Shown: positions 18,138-28,658, numbered from the stretch's first letter. The stretch is 64,000 bases of DNA from Magnetospirillum sp. (GCA_024707145.1 JANQAI010000008.1:248001-312000), one strand, 5' to 3'. Program-made: numbers and translations. Notes: a model not told the origin generated them from the letters alone.

Positions 18138-18430
18138 GGGGTCCTCCGATCTCATCTCGCCATTGGTCTGGGCTTCGGCCCAGGGGGCCTACTTGCCAAC
18201 AACACACCCCAACGCGGAAAGGTTCGGCCCCGAAAGCCCGAGGAGGAGGTACCCACCCCTAATGAAGCGGCGCATTCCCGTCGCGCGCGCCGCGGCGCGC
18301 AAGGCGCAACCGCCGGCAGGCCAAAGCGCGGCGATAATTCCCCTTGTGCGCAGAAAGGCAACAGCCTTGTTGCATCTACACCAAAAGAGAAAGAAACTGG
18401 TCTTCCGGCTATTGTTTGGGGATTGGTATC

Positions 18431-20962
18431 TTGGGGTCCGATCACGCCGTCGAGCGTATCGTCAAAAAAGAAATACTCAGCTGCACCCCCGACACGACGG
18501 TGTTGGAAGCCGCGCGGCAGATGGCCCAGAAGCGCTTTTCCTCCATCATCGTCGTGGAGGACGGACGGCCGGTCGGCATCTGGACCGAGCGCGACGCCCT
18601 GGCGATTGACTTCGACCGGCCCGACAGCTTCAGCCGCCCCATCGCGGCGGTGATGAGCCACCCCATCAAGACCATCCACCACAAGACCAGCATCGGCGAC
18701 ACCGGCCTGCGTTTCCAGATGGAGGGCGTGCGCCATTTCGTGGTGGTGGACGACGCCGGCCATCCCCTGGGCATCGTCAGCCAGTCGGACGTCATCCTGC
18801 GCCACGGCGTCGAGCACTTCCTGGTCCTGCGCAACGTGCGCTCCGGCCTGGCCCGGCCCATGGTCGCCATCGCCGGCGACTGCTCGCTGAAGAGGGCGGT
18901 GGCGCAACTCAATGCCGCCCGCACCGATGCCGCCGTGGTGCTGCCTGTGGACGGCGGCGAGCCCGGCATCATCACCGAACGCGACCTGGTCCGGGTCATC
19001 GGCGCCGGCGGCGCCGTGCCCGCCCATGTGGACGAAATCGCCAGCCGGCCGCTGGTCTGCATCTCCGAGGACGACAGCATGCTGTCGGCCCGCAACCTGC
19101 TGGAGGAACGCCAGATCCGCCACGTGGCGGTGCGCAACGCCGAGGGCAAGCTGACCGGCCTGTTGTCCTTCTCGGACATCCTGTCCAGCCTGCAATACGA
19201 ATACGTCCAGCGCCTGGACGAGGCCCTGCGCGAGCGCGACGAGGCGCTGCTGCGTTCGCGCAAGGACCTCTATCTCGCCCGCAAGGTCATCGAGGCCTCG
19301 CTGGACGGCATCATGATCTGCACCCCCCAGGGCCTGATCGAGTTCGTCAACCCGGCCTTCTCGCAGCTGACCGGCTATTCCTTCGAGGAAGTGTTCGGCA
19401 AGAACCCCAACATCCTGAAGTCCGGCCGCCACGACGAGGAATTCTACAAGCGCATGTGGGCCACGCTGGGCCACGAGGGCGTCTGGCAGGGCGAGGTGTG
19501 GAACCGCCGCAAGACCGGCGAAATCTACCCGGAATGGCTGACCATCAACGTCATCCGCGACGACGAGGGCCAGATCAGCCAGTACGCCGCCGTGTTCAGC
19601 GACATCACCGAGCGCAAGAAGGCCGAGGAGCGCATCAAGAACCTGGCCTATTTCGACGTGCTTACCGGCCTGCCCAACCGGCGGCTGTTCACCGACCGCC
19701 TGCACATGGCCATCGCCAACGCCCACCGGCACGACCAGCGCCTGGCCATCATGTTCCTGGACCTCGACCTGTTCAAACGCATCAACGACACGCTGGGCCA
19801 TGGCGTCGGCGACCTGGTGCTGGTGGAAAGCTCGAAGCGGCTGGGCCAGTGCGTGCGCGAGGGCGACACGGTGGCGCGCCTGGGCGGGGACGAGTTCGTC
19901 ATCCTGCTGCCCGAACTGGACCACATCGAGGACGCCGCCAAGCTGGCCGAACGGGTGATCAGCCAGGTCAAGGCGCCCTTCGTCATCGACGAGCACGAAC
20001 TGTACGTCACCACCTCGGTGGGCATCGCCGTCTATCCCGATGACGGCCAGACGGTGGAACAGCTGATCAAGAACGCCGACACCGCCATGTACCGGGCCAA
20101 GGACCTGGGGCGCAACTCGTACCAGCTCTACACCTCGGCCATGAATGCCCGCTCGTTCGAGCGGCTGGCCATGGAAAGCTCGCTGCGCCACGCTTTGTCG
20201 CGGAACGAGTTCACCCTGGTCTACCAGGGCAAGGTGGACCTGGTTTCCGGCCGCCTGTCGGGCGTCGAGGCGCTGGTCCGCTGGCGCCACCCGGACATGG
20301 GCATGGTGTCGCCGGCCGAATTCATCCCGCTGGCCGAGAACATGGGCCTGATCGGCGATATCGGCGCCTGGGTTCTGAAGGCCGCCTGCCGCCAGTGCAA
20401 GAGCTGGCACGATCTGGGCCTGCCGCCGGTGCGCATCGCCGTCAACGTGTCGGCCCTGCAGTTCCGCGAGGGCGACGTGCCCGCCATCGTCGAGGAGGCG
20501 TTGCTGGAAAGCGGCCTGCCGCCCCATTACCTGGAACTGGAGCTGACCGAGTCGGTGCTGATGCAGCGGGTGGAGGAAGTGGCCCAGGTGCTGCGCGAAC
20601 TGCGCCAGATGGGCGTGCACATCTCCATCGACGATTTCGGCACCGGCTATTCGTCGCTGTCCTACCTGAAGCGCATGCCCATCGACGCGCTCAAGATCGA
20701 CCGCTCGTTCGTGCACGACCTGCTCGACGAGGGCAAGGTGGCCGACGGCGAAGGGGCCGAGATCGTCTCGACCATCATCAACCTGGCTCACAACCTGCGC
20801 CTGCGCGCGGTGGCCGAAGGCGTCGAGACCCAGGAACAGGCCGAGTTCCTGCGGGCGCGCGGCTGCGACGAGATCCAGGGCTTCCTGGTCAGCCGGCCGG
20901 TCTCGGGCGAGGACCTGGTCAGCCTGTTCGACCGCAACCTGCTGCCGCCGGAACCGGGTTGA
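18431..20962 (+). CDS. CBS-PAS-GGDEF-EAL c-di-GMP signalling protein
   Basis: About 843 residues: two pairs of CBS domains (roughly 1-270) that may sense adenine nucleotides, a PAS domain with a DITERKKAEE linker, a GGDEF domain with an intact RLGGDEFV active site, and an EAL domain with GVEALVRW, ELTESVLM, DDFGTGYSSL, KIDRSFV and VAEGVET. Both catalytic signatures look intact, so it could make or break down cyclic-di-GMP. The N-terminus is uncertain: I use TTG at 18431, which leaves a plausible GGGG nine bases upstream; an earlier TTG at 18344 adds residues that look non-native. It is soluble and monocistronic. Confidence 0.9.
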   Translation: MGSDHAVERIVKKEILSCTPDTTVLEAARQMAQKRFSSIIVVEDGRPVGIWTERDALAIDFDRPDSFSRPIAAVMSHPIKTIHHKTSIGDTGLRFQMEGVRHFVVVDDAGHPLGIVSQSDVILRHGVEHFLVLRNVRSGLARPMVAIAGDCSLKRAVAQLNAARTDAAVVLPVDGGEPGIITERDLVRVIGAGGAVPAHVDEIASRPLVCISEDDSMLSARNLLEERQIRHVAVRNAEGKLTGLLSFSDILSSLQYEYVQRLDEALRERDEALLRSRKDLYLARKVIEASLDGIMICTPQGLIEFVNPAFSQLTGYSFEEVFGKNPNILKSGRHDEEFYKRMWATLGHEGVWQGEVWNRRKTGEIYPEWLTINVIRDDEGQISQYAAVFSDITERKKAEERIKNLAYFDVLTGLPNRRLFTDRLHMAIANAHRHDQRLAIMFLDLDLFKRINDTLGHGVGDLVLVESSKRLGQCVREGDTVARLGGDEFVILLPELDHIEDAAKLAERVISQVKAPFVIDEHELYVTTSVGIAVYPDDGQTVEQLIKNADTAMYRAKDLGRNSYQLYTSAMNARSFERLAMESSLRHALSRNEFTLVYQGKVDLVSGRLSGVEALVRWRHPDMGMVSPAEFIPLAENMGLIGDIGAWVLKAACRQCKSWHDLGLPPVRIAVNVSALQFREGDVPAIVEEALLESGLPPHYLELELTESVLMQRVEEVAQVLRELRQMGVHISIDDFGTGYSSLSYLKRMPIDALKIDRSFVHDLLDEGKVADGEGAEIVSTIINLAHNLRLRAVAEGVETQEQAEFLRARGCDEIQGFLVSRPVSGEDLVSLFDRNLLPPEPG

Positions 20963-21061
20963 GGAACCTCCGGGGCATCTTTAACACAAGGTTAATTCGT
21001 CCTCCGCTTGCCTGGGGATAAGCTTTGTCTCAACCGAGACTTGATACCCGGAGGCAGGACG

Positions 21062-23042
21062 ATGCACAGCCAAGCGCCTGGTCCGGCGTCGTCGGTGCGC
21101 GCCCCGGATTCCCGGGAGACGCCCCTCCGCTCGCGCCGCTTCGTCGTCAAGATTCTTGCCGTCACCGCCCTGCTGATCGCCGTCTCCTTCGGCGGCCTCG
21201 GGGCCTGGATCTACAAGGTCTCCAGCGATGCCCTGCTGGAGGAAATCGCGGCAGAACTGGTGGCGGCCGGCGAAGGCGCCTCGGACGGCGTGCAGAAATG
21301 GCTGGATGGCCGCCTGCTGCTGGTCCAGAGCCTGACCGAGGACGTGGCGGCCTCGGCCGACACCCCGGCCATCTTCGCCCTGGTCAACCGCAAGACGCTG
21401 ATGTCCACCTTCTCCGAGGTCTATTTCGGCCATCAGAGCGACGGCGCCTTCACCACCAACAACACCGAGCCGCTGCCGGAAGGCTACGATCCGCGCAAAC
21501 GGCCGTGGTACGAGGCGGCGGTGAAAGTGGGTGGACTGACCATCAGCGAGCCCTATGTGGACGCTACCACCCACAAACTGGTGCTCAGCATGGCGCAGCC
21601 TGTCGGCGGCGGCGCGGAACTGCGCGGCGTGGTCGGCGCCGACCTGCCCCTGGACGCGCTGCAGGCCTTCCTGAAAGGCATCCGCATGTCCGGCAAGGGC
21701 TTCGTCTTCCTGGTGGACGAAAGTGGCACGGTGCTGGTCCATCCCGACAGCGACAAGGTGCTGAAGCCCCTGGGCTACGATCCCCGCCAACCTCCCAAGG
21801 ACGACGGCGAGGCCATCCTCCGCTTCTACCCCATCACCGGTCTGACCTCGGTGCACTGGTACGTGGGCGTATCCATGGACCGCGCCCTGGTGCACGCCCC
21901 CTTGCGGACATTGGCGCTGATCCTGGCCGGGGCGGTGATTGCCGCCATGGCCGTGGTGGTGCCGCTGCTGGGGCTGCTGATCATGCGGCTGGTGTCGCGG
22001 CCGGTCACACGCATGACCGCGGCCATGACCGCACTCAGCGACGGACGCCTGGACACGGACATTCCCGGCCTCGAACGCCGCGACGAATTGGGGGCCATGG
22101 CCGCCGCGCTGGAGGTGTTCAAGCGCAACGCCCTGGAAATCCAGCGGCTGCAGCGGGAACAGGAAGCCCTCCGCAAGGAGGCCGAGGAAAGCCGGCGGCA
22201 ATTGCTGGAGCGGCTGGCCGGCGATTTCGAGGGCAACGTTTCCGGCGTCCTCAAACTGGTGCTCGCCTCCATTTCCGACATGGGGCAACTGGCCAACCTG
22301 CTGACCGGCGGGATGGGCGACGCCATGCGCAGCAGCGACACCGTCACCTCCGCCACCGACGAGACCTCGGCCAACGTGCAGACCGTGGCGGCGGCCACCG
22401 AGGAATTGTCCGCCTCCATCGACGAGATTTCCCAGCGGGTCAGCGAAAGCGCGGCCATCGCCACCCGAACCGCGGAAAGCGCCGAAAGCGCGTGCCGGAC
22501 CATCGAGGCGCTGGCGGTCCAGGCCGCCAATGTGGGCAACATCGTCAACCTGATCAACGATATCGCCTCGCAGACCAACCTGCTGGCCTTGAACGCCACC
22601 ATCGAGGCGGCGCGGGCCGGCGAAGCCGGCAAGGGCTTCGCCGTGGTGGCCGGCGAGGTCAAATCCCTGGCCAACCAGACCGCCAAGGCCACCGACGAGA
22701 TCAACGCCCAGATCAGCGCCACCCAGAAGGCCACCGAGCTGGCGGTGAAGGAAATTCGCGCCATCGCCGCCGTCGCCTCGCAGGCGCAGGAGCCTGGCGG
22801 CCAGCATCGCCTCGGCCATCGAGGAGCAAGGGGCGGCGACGCGCGAGATCTCGCTGAATGTGAACCGCGCCGCCCAGGGCACGCAGATCGTCGCCACCAA
22901 CATCCATTCGGTCGGCGACATCGTGAGCGAGGCGGCGAACCGCGCCGCCAGCGTCCATTCCGCCACCGGCCTGCTGACCAGCCAGTTCCAGTCGCTGGAC
23001 GATCAGGTCCAGCGCTTCGTCGGCAACGTCCGCAGCGCCTAG
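21062..23042 (+). CDS. methyl-accepting chemotaxis protein with dCache sensor, with a 1-base frameshift
   Basis: About 659 residues after one correction. The N-terminal membrane helix (about 31-52) is followed by a periplasmic double-Cache domain with the diagnostic [12 protein letters not shown] and a later [19 protein letters not shown] second helix (about 280-302), HAMP and the signalling domain with [18 protein letters not shown] follow. At 22793-22794 the text AGCCTGG should be AGCTGG; removing one C joins the frame to the remaining 80 residues and ends at 23042. The YxxxxRxWY pattern often indicates amino-acid ligands. Its stop overlaps the stop of the convergent LysR gene in a shared CTAG. 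Confidence 0.9.
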
Positions 23043-23948
23043 GCCCGTTCCACCACCGGCGGCAGGTTCTCTTCCACCAGCTTGGCGAACAGGCGGAACT
23101 CGTCGGCGCGCGAGGTGGTGCGCCGCCAGGCCAGGTCGATGGCGCGGGCGGGCGCCTGGGTCAGGCGGCGCACGGCGATCTGCTGGTCGCCCATGGCCTC
23201 GGCCTCCACGTAGAGCGCCGGCAGCAGGGTGCAGCCCAGGCCGGTCGCCACCATCTGGCGCAACGCATCCAGCGAGGTGGCGCGGAAGTCCGGGTGCTCG
23301 GACGCCCCCGCCGCCCTGCACAAGGCAAGGCCAGGGTCGCGCAGGCCGTCGCCCATTTCCAGCAGGATCAGCCGTTCGCCCGCCATATCCGCCGGCACCA
23401 GCCTCCTCCTTGGCCGCCAGCCGGTGCCCCAGCGGCAGCACCGCCCACAGCGGCTCGTGGAACAGGGGCACCACGGTCAGATGGTCATCGTCGCGCGGCG
23501 CGTCGTGGAGCAGCAGCACGTCCAGGTCGCCATGGGCCAGTTCGGCCAGCAGCTGGGTGCGCGGCTCCTCGCGCAGGTAGAGCTTGAGATCGGGATAGCG
23601 CGCGCGCATGGCCCCCAGCATGTGGGGCAGCAGATAGGGCCCCAGCGTGCGCAGGACGCCGACGCGCAGCGTCCCCGACAACGGCACCGCAGCCTGCCTC
23701 GCCGCCTCCCCCAGGTCGCCCACGTCGCGCAGGATGGCCCGCGCCCGCCCGGCCACCTCGCGCCCCACCGGGGTCAGCAGCACGCGCCGCCGGGTGCGCT
23801 CCAACAGAAGCGCCCCCAGTTCCTCCTCCAGTTGGGCCACCTGGGCCGACAGGGCGGGCTGGGACAGGTTCAGCCGCTCGGCCGCTCGGCGGAAATGCAG
23901 CGTGTCGGCCACGGTAACCAGGCATTGCAGTTGGCGCAGGGTGATCAT
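23039..23948 (-). CDS. OxyR-like LysR regulator lacking the peroxidatic cysteine, with a 1-base frameshift
   Basis: A LysR-type activator of 302 residues once one base near 23402-23403 is removed. The helix-turn-helix ([16 protein letters not shown]) and the effector domain track OxyR closely ([23 protein letters not shown]). In OxyR the peroxide-sensing disulfide is made by Cys199 and Cys208. Here the first position is glycine (G201 in [11 protein letters not shown]) and only the second cysteine (C210) remains. It should therefore not form that disulfide and may sense another signal or act without it. It is divergent from the RpoH-like sigma gene across 109 bases with a candidate binding site. 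Confidence 0.85.
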
Positions 23949-23956
23949 AATTCAAT

Positions 23957-23973
23957 GATAACTATATCCTATC
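23957..23973. promoter_or_regulatory. candidate OxyR/LysR-type operator
   Basis: GATAACTATATCCTATC, written on the other strand as GATAGGATATAGTTATC, has GATA/TATC arms and keeps the GATAGG half of the E. coli OxyR consensus. It lies nine bases from the LysR start and about 85 bases before the sigma factor gene, in the AT-richest stretch nearby. This fits autoregulation and possible control of the sigma gene; not proven. Confidence 0.4.
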
Positions 23974-24057
23974 AATATTTCAAGAAAGTTCGATTGGAAT
24001 GATCAAAGACCAAACCCTAGCTTAATACTCAGAGAAACGACCACCCCGGAGACGACC

Positions 24058-24933
24058 ATGTCGACCCCCCGCCCTGCCACCGATCCCGCCGCCGCGTTCT
24101 TCCGCGCGGCCCGCGAGACGCCGTTGCTGTCCGGCGAGGATGAAGCCGAACTGATGCGCCGCTGGCGCGAGCGAGGCGACACCAAGGCCCGCGACCGCCT
24201 GCTGGAGGCGCATCTGCGGCTGGTCATCAAGACCGCCGGCCAGTTCAAGGGCTATGGCCTGCCGCTGCCCGACCTGATCGCCGAGGGCAATCTGGGCTTG
24301 GTACGCGCGCTGGACGGCTTCGAGCCCGAGCGCAACCTGCGCTTTTCCACCTATGCCCAGTGGTGGGTGCGCGCGGCCATGTTCGAGTACGTGCTGAAGT
24401 TCTCGACTCCCGTCACCTTCGGGCTGTCGGCCGAGCGTAAGAAGCTGTTCTTCAAGCTGCGCGGCCTGAAGTCGCGCCTGACCGGTCCCGAGGGCGGCGC
24501 CCTGTCCCAGGCGGAAACCAGGCAGGTGGCCGACGAACTGGGCGTGCGCGACACCCGCGTGGCCGAGATGGAGCGGCTGCTCAGCCAGTCGCCGCGCTCG
24601 CTGGACGCGCCGGTGGGCGAGAACGGCACCCCCTATGGCGAGCTGCTGGCCGACGAACGGCCCGACGCCGAGGAAATCCTGGGCGAGCGCCAGGAACTCA
24701 TGTACCGCCGCGAACTGCTGAAATCCGCCTGGAGCGAGCTGTCCGAGCGCGAGCGCGACATCGTCGCCGAACGCACCCTGCGGGAGACCCCGTTGCGCCT
24801 TGAAGACCTGGCCCAACGCTACAACATCAGCCGCGAACGCGTACGCCAGATCGAATCGGCCGCGCTGGCCAAGCTGAAGACCCTGGTTCGGGCCGCCGAG
24901 GCCCGCCTGGTGCCCAAGACCCAGGCGATCTAG
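24058..24933 (+). CDS. rpoH: RNA polymerase sigma-32 (RpoH) family factor
   Basis: A 291-residue sigma-70-family factor of the heat-shock type. Region 2 is recognisable (LIAEGNLGLVRALDGF and RFSTYAQWWVR), as is the RpoH-specific KKLFFKLRGLKSRL after region 2.4. Region 4 has a helix-turn-helix with LAQRYNISRERVRQIE. The RpoH box and overall length argue for a second RpoH-like sigma rather than RpoD. Alphaproteobacteria often carry two or more RpoH copies, one for heat and one for oxidative stress; its position next to an OxyR-like regulator fits the latter, as inference. Confidence 0.88.
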   Translation: MSTPRPATDPAAAFFRAARETPLLSGEDEAELMRRWRERGDTKARDRLLEAHLRLVIKTAGQFKGYGLPLPDLIAEGNLGLVRALDGFEPERNLRFSTYAQWWVRAAMFEYVLKFSTPVTFGLSAERKKLFFKLRGLKSRLTGPEGGALSQAETRQVADELGVRDTRVAEMERLLSQSPRSLDAPVGENGTPYGELLADERPDAEEILGERQELMYRRELLKSAWSELSERERDIVAERTLRETPLRLEDLAQRYNISRERVRQIESAALAKLKTLVRAAEARLVPKTQAI

Positions 24934-24952
24934 CGGCCAAGCGATCTAGCGG
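24925..24952. repeat. 12-base direct repeat at the sigma gene end
   Basis: GCGATCTAGCGG occurs at 24925-24936 and again at 24941-24952. The first copy contains the sigma factor stop codon, the second duplicates it in the spacer. It looks like a small slippage duplication and has no obvious function. Confidence 0.6.
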
Positions 24953-24966
24953 AAGGAAACCGACGG

Positions 24967-25245
24967 ATGCAATGCCCCCATTGCCGCGTCCCGCTCTCCA
25001 TCGCCGAACGCCAGGGCATCGAGGTGGATTACTGCCCGCAATGCCGTGGCGTATGGCTGGATCGCGGCGAGCTGGACAAGATCATCGAGCGCTCCGCCCG
25101 CCAGTTCGAAGCGCCGCCACCGCCGCGCCCGGCCCCGCAGCAACCCCAGTACGGCACCCCGCCGCAGGGCGGGCAATGGGGTGAGCACGGCCATTACAAG
25201 CACAAGAAGCGCAAGTCGTTCCTGGAAGACGTGTTCGACTTCTAG
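24967..25245 (+). CDS. zinc-ribbon protein (zf-TFIIB type)
   Basis: A 92-residue protein. The first 45 residues hold the double-knuckle CPHC and CPQC with GVWLDRGELDKII, the standard zf-TFIIB-like pattern. A proline-rich linker follows and then a basic segment with HKKRKSFLEDVFDF, a C-terminal motif common in these small proteins. Function is unknown across the family; a nucleic-acid or chaperone role is usually suspected. It follows the sigma gene by 33 bases and has a GGAAGGAAA ribosome site, so it may be in the same transcript. Confidence 0.85.
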   Translation: MQCPHCRVPLSIAERQGIEVDYCPQCRGVWLDRGELDKIIERSARQFEAPPPPRPAPQQPQYGTPPQGGQWGEHGHYKHKKRKSFLEDVFDF

Positions 25246-25248
25246 CGC

Positions 25249-26502
25249 TCACGGCTTCCCGGTCGCCGTCACGGCCGGGACGGGCGGGGAGATTGCGGAG
25301 GCCCCCTCGGTCTCCCCGCCCAATCGCTCCTTGGCCGGCCGCTCCTTGGGCAGCAGGCTCGCCGCCGCCGCGACCACCAGGGCGGCGCCGCCCAGCAGCA
25401 GGAACAGCACCTCGAAGCCCCCGGTCAGGCCGCGGATCACCGACACCAGCGGCACCGCCAGCCCCGACACGCCGAAGGACAGCACGAATTTCAGCCCGAA
25501 GGCGGTGCCGCGCCATTTGGCCGGCGTGTATTTGGACAGCAGCAGGTTCTCGGCCGGAATGGCCGACATGTTGCCGGCCACCGCCAGCAGGGCGATGCCC
25601 ACCATGGACAGGCCCGACGCCCAGGCCAGCGCCGCCAGCAGCGGCGCCTGCACCAGGGCGGCCAGCATATAGACCCGCTTGGCCGGGAAGCGGTCGGCCA
25701 GATGGCCGGCGGCGATCTGGCTCAGGCCCGCCACCAGATAGACCACCGTCACCGCCAGGGCGGCATCGCCGATGCCGCCGCCCAGCCGTTCCTCGAACAG
25801 CTTGGGCAGGGAGGGCTGGGTGGCCTGGTAGACCAGCCCGGCGCACAGCATGGTGACCGACAGCACGATGCCGGCCCGCACGGCGTCGCCCTTGGAGGGC
25901 TCGGGCATGGGCGCGCGGTCGGCCTTGGCCTCCACCACCACGCCCCTGGCCAGGAAGACCAGGAACACCAGGCCGGTGACCAGGACCACCACGCCGGGGA
26001 CGACGAAGGCGGCGCGCCAGCCGAAGCCGGCGATCAAGCCGCCGGCCACCAGCGACGCCACGCCCGGCCCGATGCCGCCGAACACGCCGTTGAGGCCGAT
26101 GGCCTTGCCCTTGTCCACCGCATTGCGCACCAGCCAGGCGATCCCCACCGGATGGTAGATGGAGCCGAACAGGCCGAGCAGTCCCAGCACGACCGCCACC
26201 GCCCACGGCCCCTGCGCCACCCCCATGACCATGGCCGACAGGCCGAGGCCCAGGAAGAACACCGCCATCATGCCCACCGTGCTCCAGCGGTCCCCCAGCC
26301 AGCCGGCCGCCGGCGCCAGCAGGCCGTAGAGCAGCTTGCCGGCGATGATCAGCGCCAGCACGCTTTCGTACGACAGGCCCAGCTCGCCCGGCAGCACCAG
26401 GGCGGCGATGTAGAAGATGGGCTCGAACACATGGGCATAGAGATGGCCCAGGCACGAGAACGCCAGCGAGGCGCGGGCGGAACGGGCGGTCATGGGGATC
26501 AT
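25249..26502 (-). CDS. MFS transporter
   Basis: About 417 residues with twelve predicted membrane helices in two sets of six and a loop with charged EAKADRAPMPEPSKGD in the middle, the usual major facilitator layout. GDRWSTVG between helices 2 and 3 matches the family loop GxxxDRxGRR in degraded form. Substrate is not evident. The ATG at 26502 shares ATGA with the stop of the upstream transporter gene; a second ATG at 26493 is equally placed for the AGGAGAGG site. The downstream end is four bases from the stop of the zinc-ribbon gene on the other strand. Confidence 0.85.
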   Translation of the reverse strand: MIPMTARSARASLAFSCLGHLYAHVFEPIFYIAALVLPGELGLSYESVLALIIAGKLLYGLLAPAAGWLGDRWSTVGMMAVFFLGLGLSAMVMGVAQGPWAVAVVLGLLGLFGSIYHPVGIAWLVRNAVDKGKAIGLNGVFGGIGPGVASLVAGGLIAGFGWRAAFVVPGVVVLVTGLVFLVFLARGVVVEAKADRAPMPEPSKGDAVRAGIVLSVTMLCAGLVYQATQPSLPKLFEERLGGGIGDAALAVTVVYLVAGLSQIAAGHLADRFPAKRVYMLAALVQAPLLAALAWASGLSMVGIALLAVAGNMSAIPAENLLLSKYTPAKWRGTAFGLKFVLSFGVSGLAVPLVSVIRGLTGGFEVLFLLLGGAALVVAAAASLLPKERPAKERLGGETEGASAISPPVPAVTATGKP

Positions 26503-27750
26503 TCCTCTCCTGACAGGGTCAGCTTGCGGCCCGCCCCCAGCCCGGCCACCAGGGCCAGGGCGGCGACGCCGGCGAACAGCGGGCCGGCCGGCCGCCACGA
26601 GCCGGCGGCCTCGTGCAGCAGCCCCAGCGCCATGGGGCAGAAGGCGGCGACGGTATAGCCGACGCCCTGCGCCATGCTGGACAACTGGGCGGCCACATGG
26701 CCGTCGCGGGAACGCAGCACGATCAGCGTCAGCGCCACCGAGAAGGCGCCGCCCTGGCCGATGCCCAGCACGGCGGCCCACAGCCACACCTGCCACCCCT
26801 CCACCGGCCCGTACAGGCAGCCCAGCAGGCCGGCCAGGGTGCAGCCCAGCACCGCCGCCACCGCCAGGCGCTGGTCGCGGGCACGGCCGGCCAGCAGCGG
26901 CGCGGCCAGGGCGGCCGGCAGTTGCAGCACCACCGAGAACGACACCAGCCAGCCGGCGGAGGCGGCATCAAGGCCGCGGTCGCGCAAAATGGGCGCCAGC
27001 CAGCCGAACACCGCATAGGCCAGCGAGGATTGCAGCCCCATGAACAGGGTGACCTGCCAGGCCAGCTTGTGCCGCCATACCCCTTTGACCGCCGCCGCCG
27101 CGTGGCCGGCAGTTCCCTTGCGCGGCACCATGGGCGCCCACACCAGGATGGCGCCGACGGCCGGCACCACCCAGGCGCCCAGCGCCCAGGCTCCACGAGC
27201 CGCCCAGGAACTGGGCCAGCGGCACCATCACACCGGCGGCGAAGGCGGCCCCCCAGCACAACGCCATGGTGAACAGGCCGGTCATCAAGGTGCCGTGGTC
27301 GCGGAAGTCGCGCTTCACCAGCCCCGGCAGCAGCACGCCCACCACGCCGATGGCACTGCCGACGATGGCGGTGCCGAGGAACAGCGGCAGCGGCGTGCCG
27401 ATGGCGCGCAAGGCCAGCCCGGCCGCCAGCACCGCCATCCAGCCCAGCACCACCCGTTCGGCGCCCCAGCGGCGCGCCTGAACCGGCGCCAGCGGCCCGG
27501 CGAGGCCCATGCACAGCACCGGCAGCATGGTGAGCAGGCCGACCAGCCCGCCGAGTCCCGGCAGGGCGGCGCGGATCTCGTTCAGGACCGGCCCCACGCT
27601 GGTCAGGGGCGGGCGCAGGTTGCAGGCCACCACCAGGATGGCGACGGCCAGCAGCCAGCGCGGCACAGCGGGAACCGGGGTCGGCGGATTGTCCTCGGCG
27701 TCGATCAGCAGATCGTCGGCGAGCTGGGGAGCCTCGTCGCGCGGCGTCAT
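26499..27750 (-). CDS. MFS transporter of the CynX/NimT family, with a 1-base frameshift
   Basis: About 416 residues after correction. The N-terminal half has RPPLTSVGPVL, the typical opening of cyanate/nitroimidazole-type transporters, and helices 1-6. The C-terminal half continues from AWVVPAVGAILVW through helix 12. The two join at 27189-27190, where the plus-strand text CAGGCTCC should be CAGCTCC. It starts five bases after the GntR stop and ends overlapping the second MFS gene, so the three form one operon. CynX relatives export small anions or drugs; the true substrate is unknown. Confidence 0.83.
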
Positions 27751-27755
27751 GTCGC

Positions 27756-28450
27756 CTAATGCTCCAGCAGGGTATCGAGCGCCGCCAGCAGCGGGGCGAA
27801 CAGGGCGCGCGTCGCCCGGGCGGCGCCGTCGGGGTCGCGCCGCGCAAGGGCCTCCAGCACGGCGCGGTGCTGTTCCGGCCCCGGTTCGGGCAGATCGGCA
27901 TCGCCGATGGAGCGGCGGATGCTGATGCGGACGGCGGTGGCGAAATAGAGGTACAGCTCCTCCAGAGCCGGATTGCCGGCGGCGGCGACGATGCCGCAAT
28001 GGAAGGCGAAGTCGTGCCTGATGTACTCGTCCACCGCCTCCATGCGGTCCACGGCGTCGGCCATGTCGCGCAGATCAGCCAGCGCGGTCAGTTCGGCCTC
28101 GCTGCACCGGCTGGCGGCCAGGCGGGCCGCCGTCTCCTCCAAGGCGCAGCGCACCTCGATCTGGTCGCGCAGGCTGGTACGGGCGATCTTGCGCAGGGTT
28201 TCGCCGCCATCGGCAGCGGCGCGCACATAGGTGCCGTCACCCTGGCGAACCTCCAGCATGCCGGCATGGGCGAGGCAGCGCACCGCCTCGCGCAGGGTGT
28301 TGCGGCTGACCCCCAGCTGGCGCACCAGTTCGGCCTCGGGCGGGATGCGCCCCCCACCGGCCAGTCCCCTGCAGCGATGCGGCCACGCAGGGCGTCGGCG
28401 GCCTGTTCCACCAGCGAGCGGCGTTCGATCAAAGCGGGCTGCACGGGCAT
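27756..28450 (-). CDS. GntR/FadR-family regulator, with a 1-base frameshift
   Basis: A FadR-type repressor of about 231 residues. The winged helix has RIPPEAELVRQLGVSRNTLREAVR; the C-terminal FCD domain has LAASRCSEAEL, HDFAFHCGIVAAAGNP and HRAVLEAL, with histidines and aspartate that usually bind a metal and an organic acid. In the G run at about 28353-28358 one G is missing; adding it joins the first 30 residues to the rest. I chose the ATG at 28450 because an inverted repeat that looks like its operator covers the alternative start at 28471. It probably controls the two MFS genes behind it. Confidence 0.83.
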
Positions 28451-28461
28451 CTCCGGCACAA

Positions 28462-28476
28462 GATGATCCAATCATC
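28462..28476. promoter_or_regulatory. candidate GntR operator
   Basis: GATGAT and ATCATC form a perfect 6-base inverted repeat around three bases, 11 bases before the chosen GntR start. FadR-type regulators bind such short palindromes, often overlapping their own promoter. This suggests autoregulation of the GntR-MFS operon. Confidence 0.45.
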
Positions 28477-28658
28477 CTACCTTTGGCCGTCCCATCCCGG
28501 CAAGCGCCATGGCGCCCACTCCCGCCCGCCGCAGCTGCGCGCATATCGCAACCCCGCGATGCGCCCCGCTTGGCCTCTCTTCACACAAGGGAAATGCAGG
28601 CGGGCCTATACTCGCAGGTAGTCACGGTGCATGCCCTGTCCGAAAGGGGGAGGCTCAC

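Noticed and set aside
18152..20791. 879-residue open frame on the minus strand
   Set aside because: It mirrors the CBS-PAS-GGDEF-EAL gene and shows only the low-complexity composition of an antisense frame.
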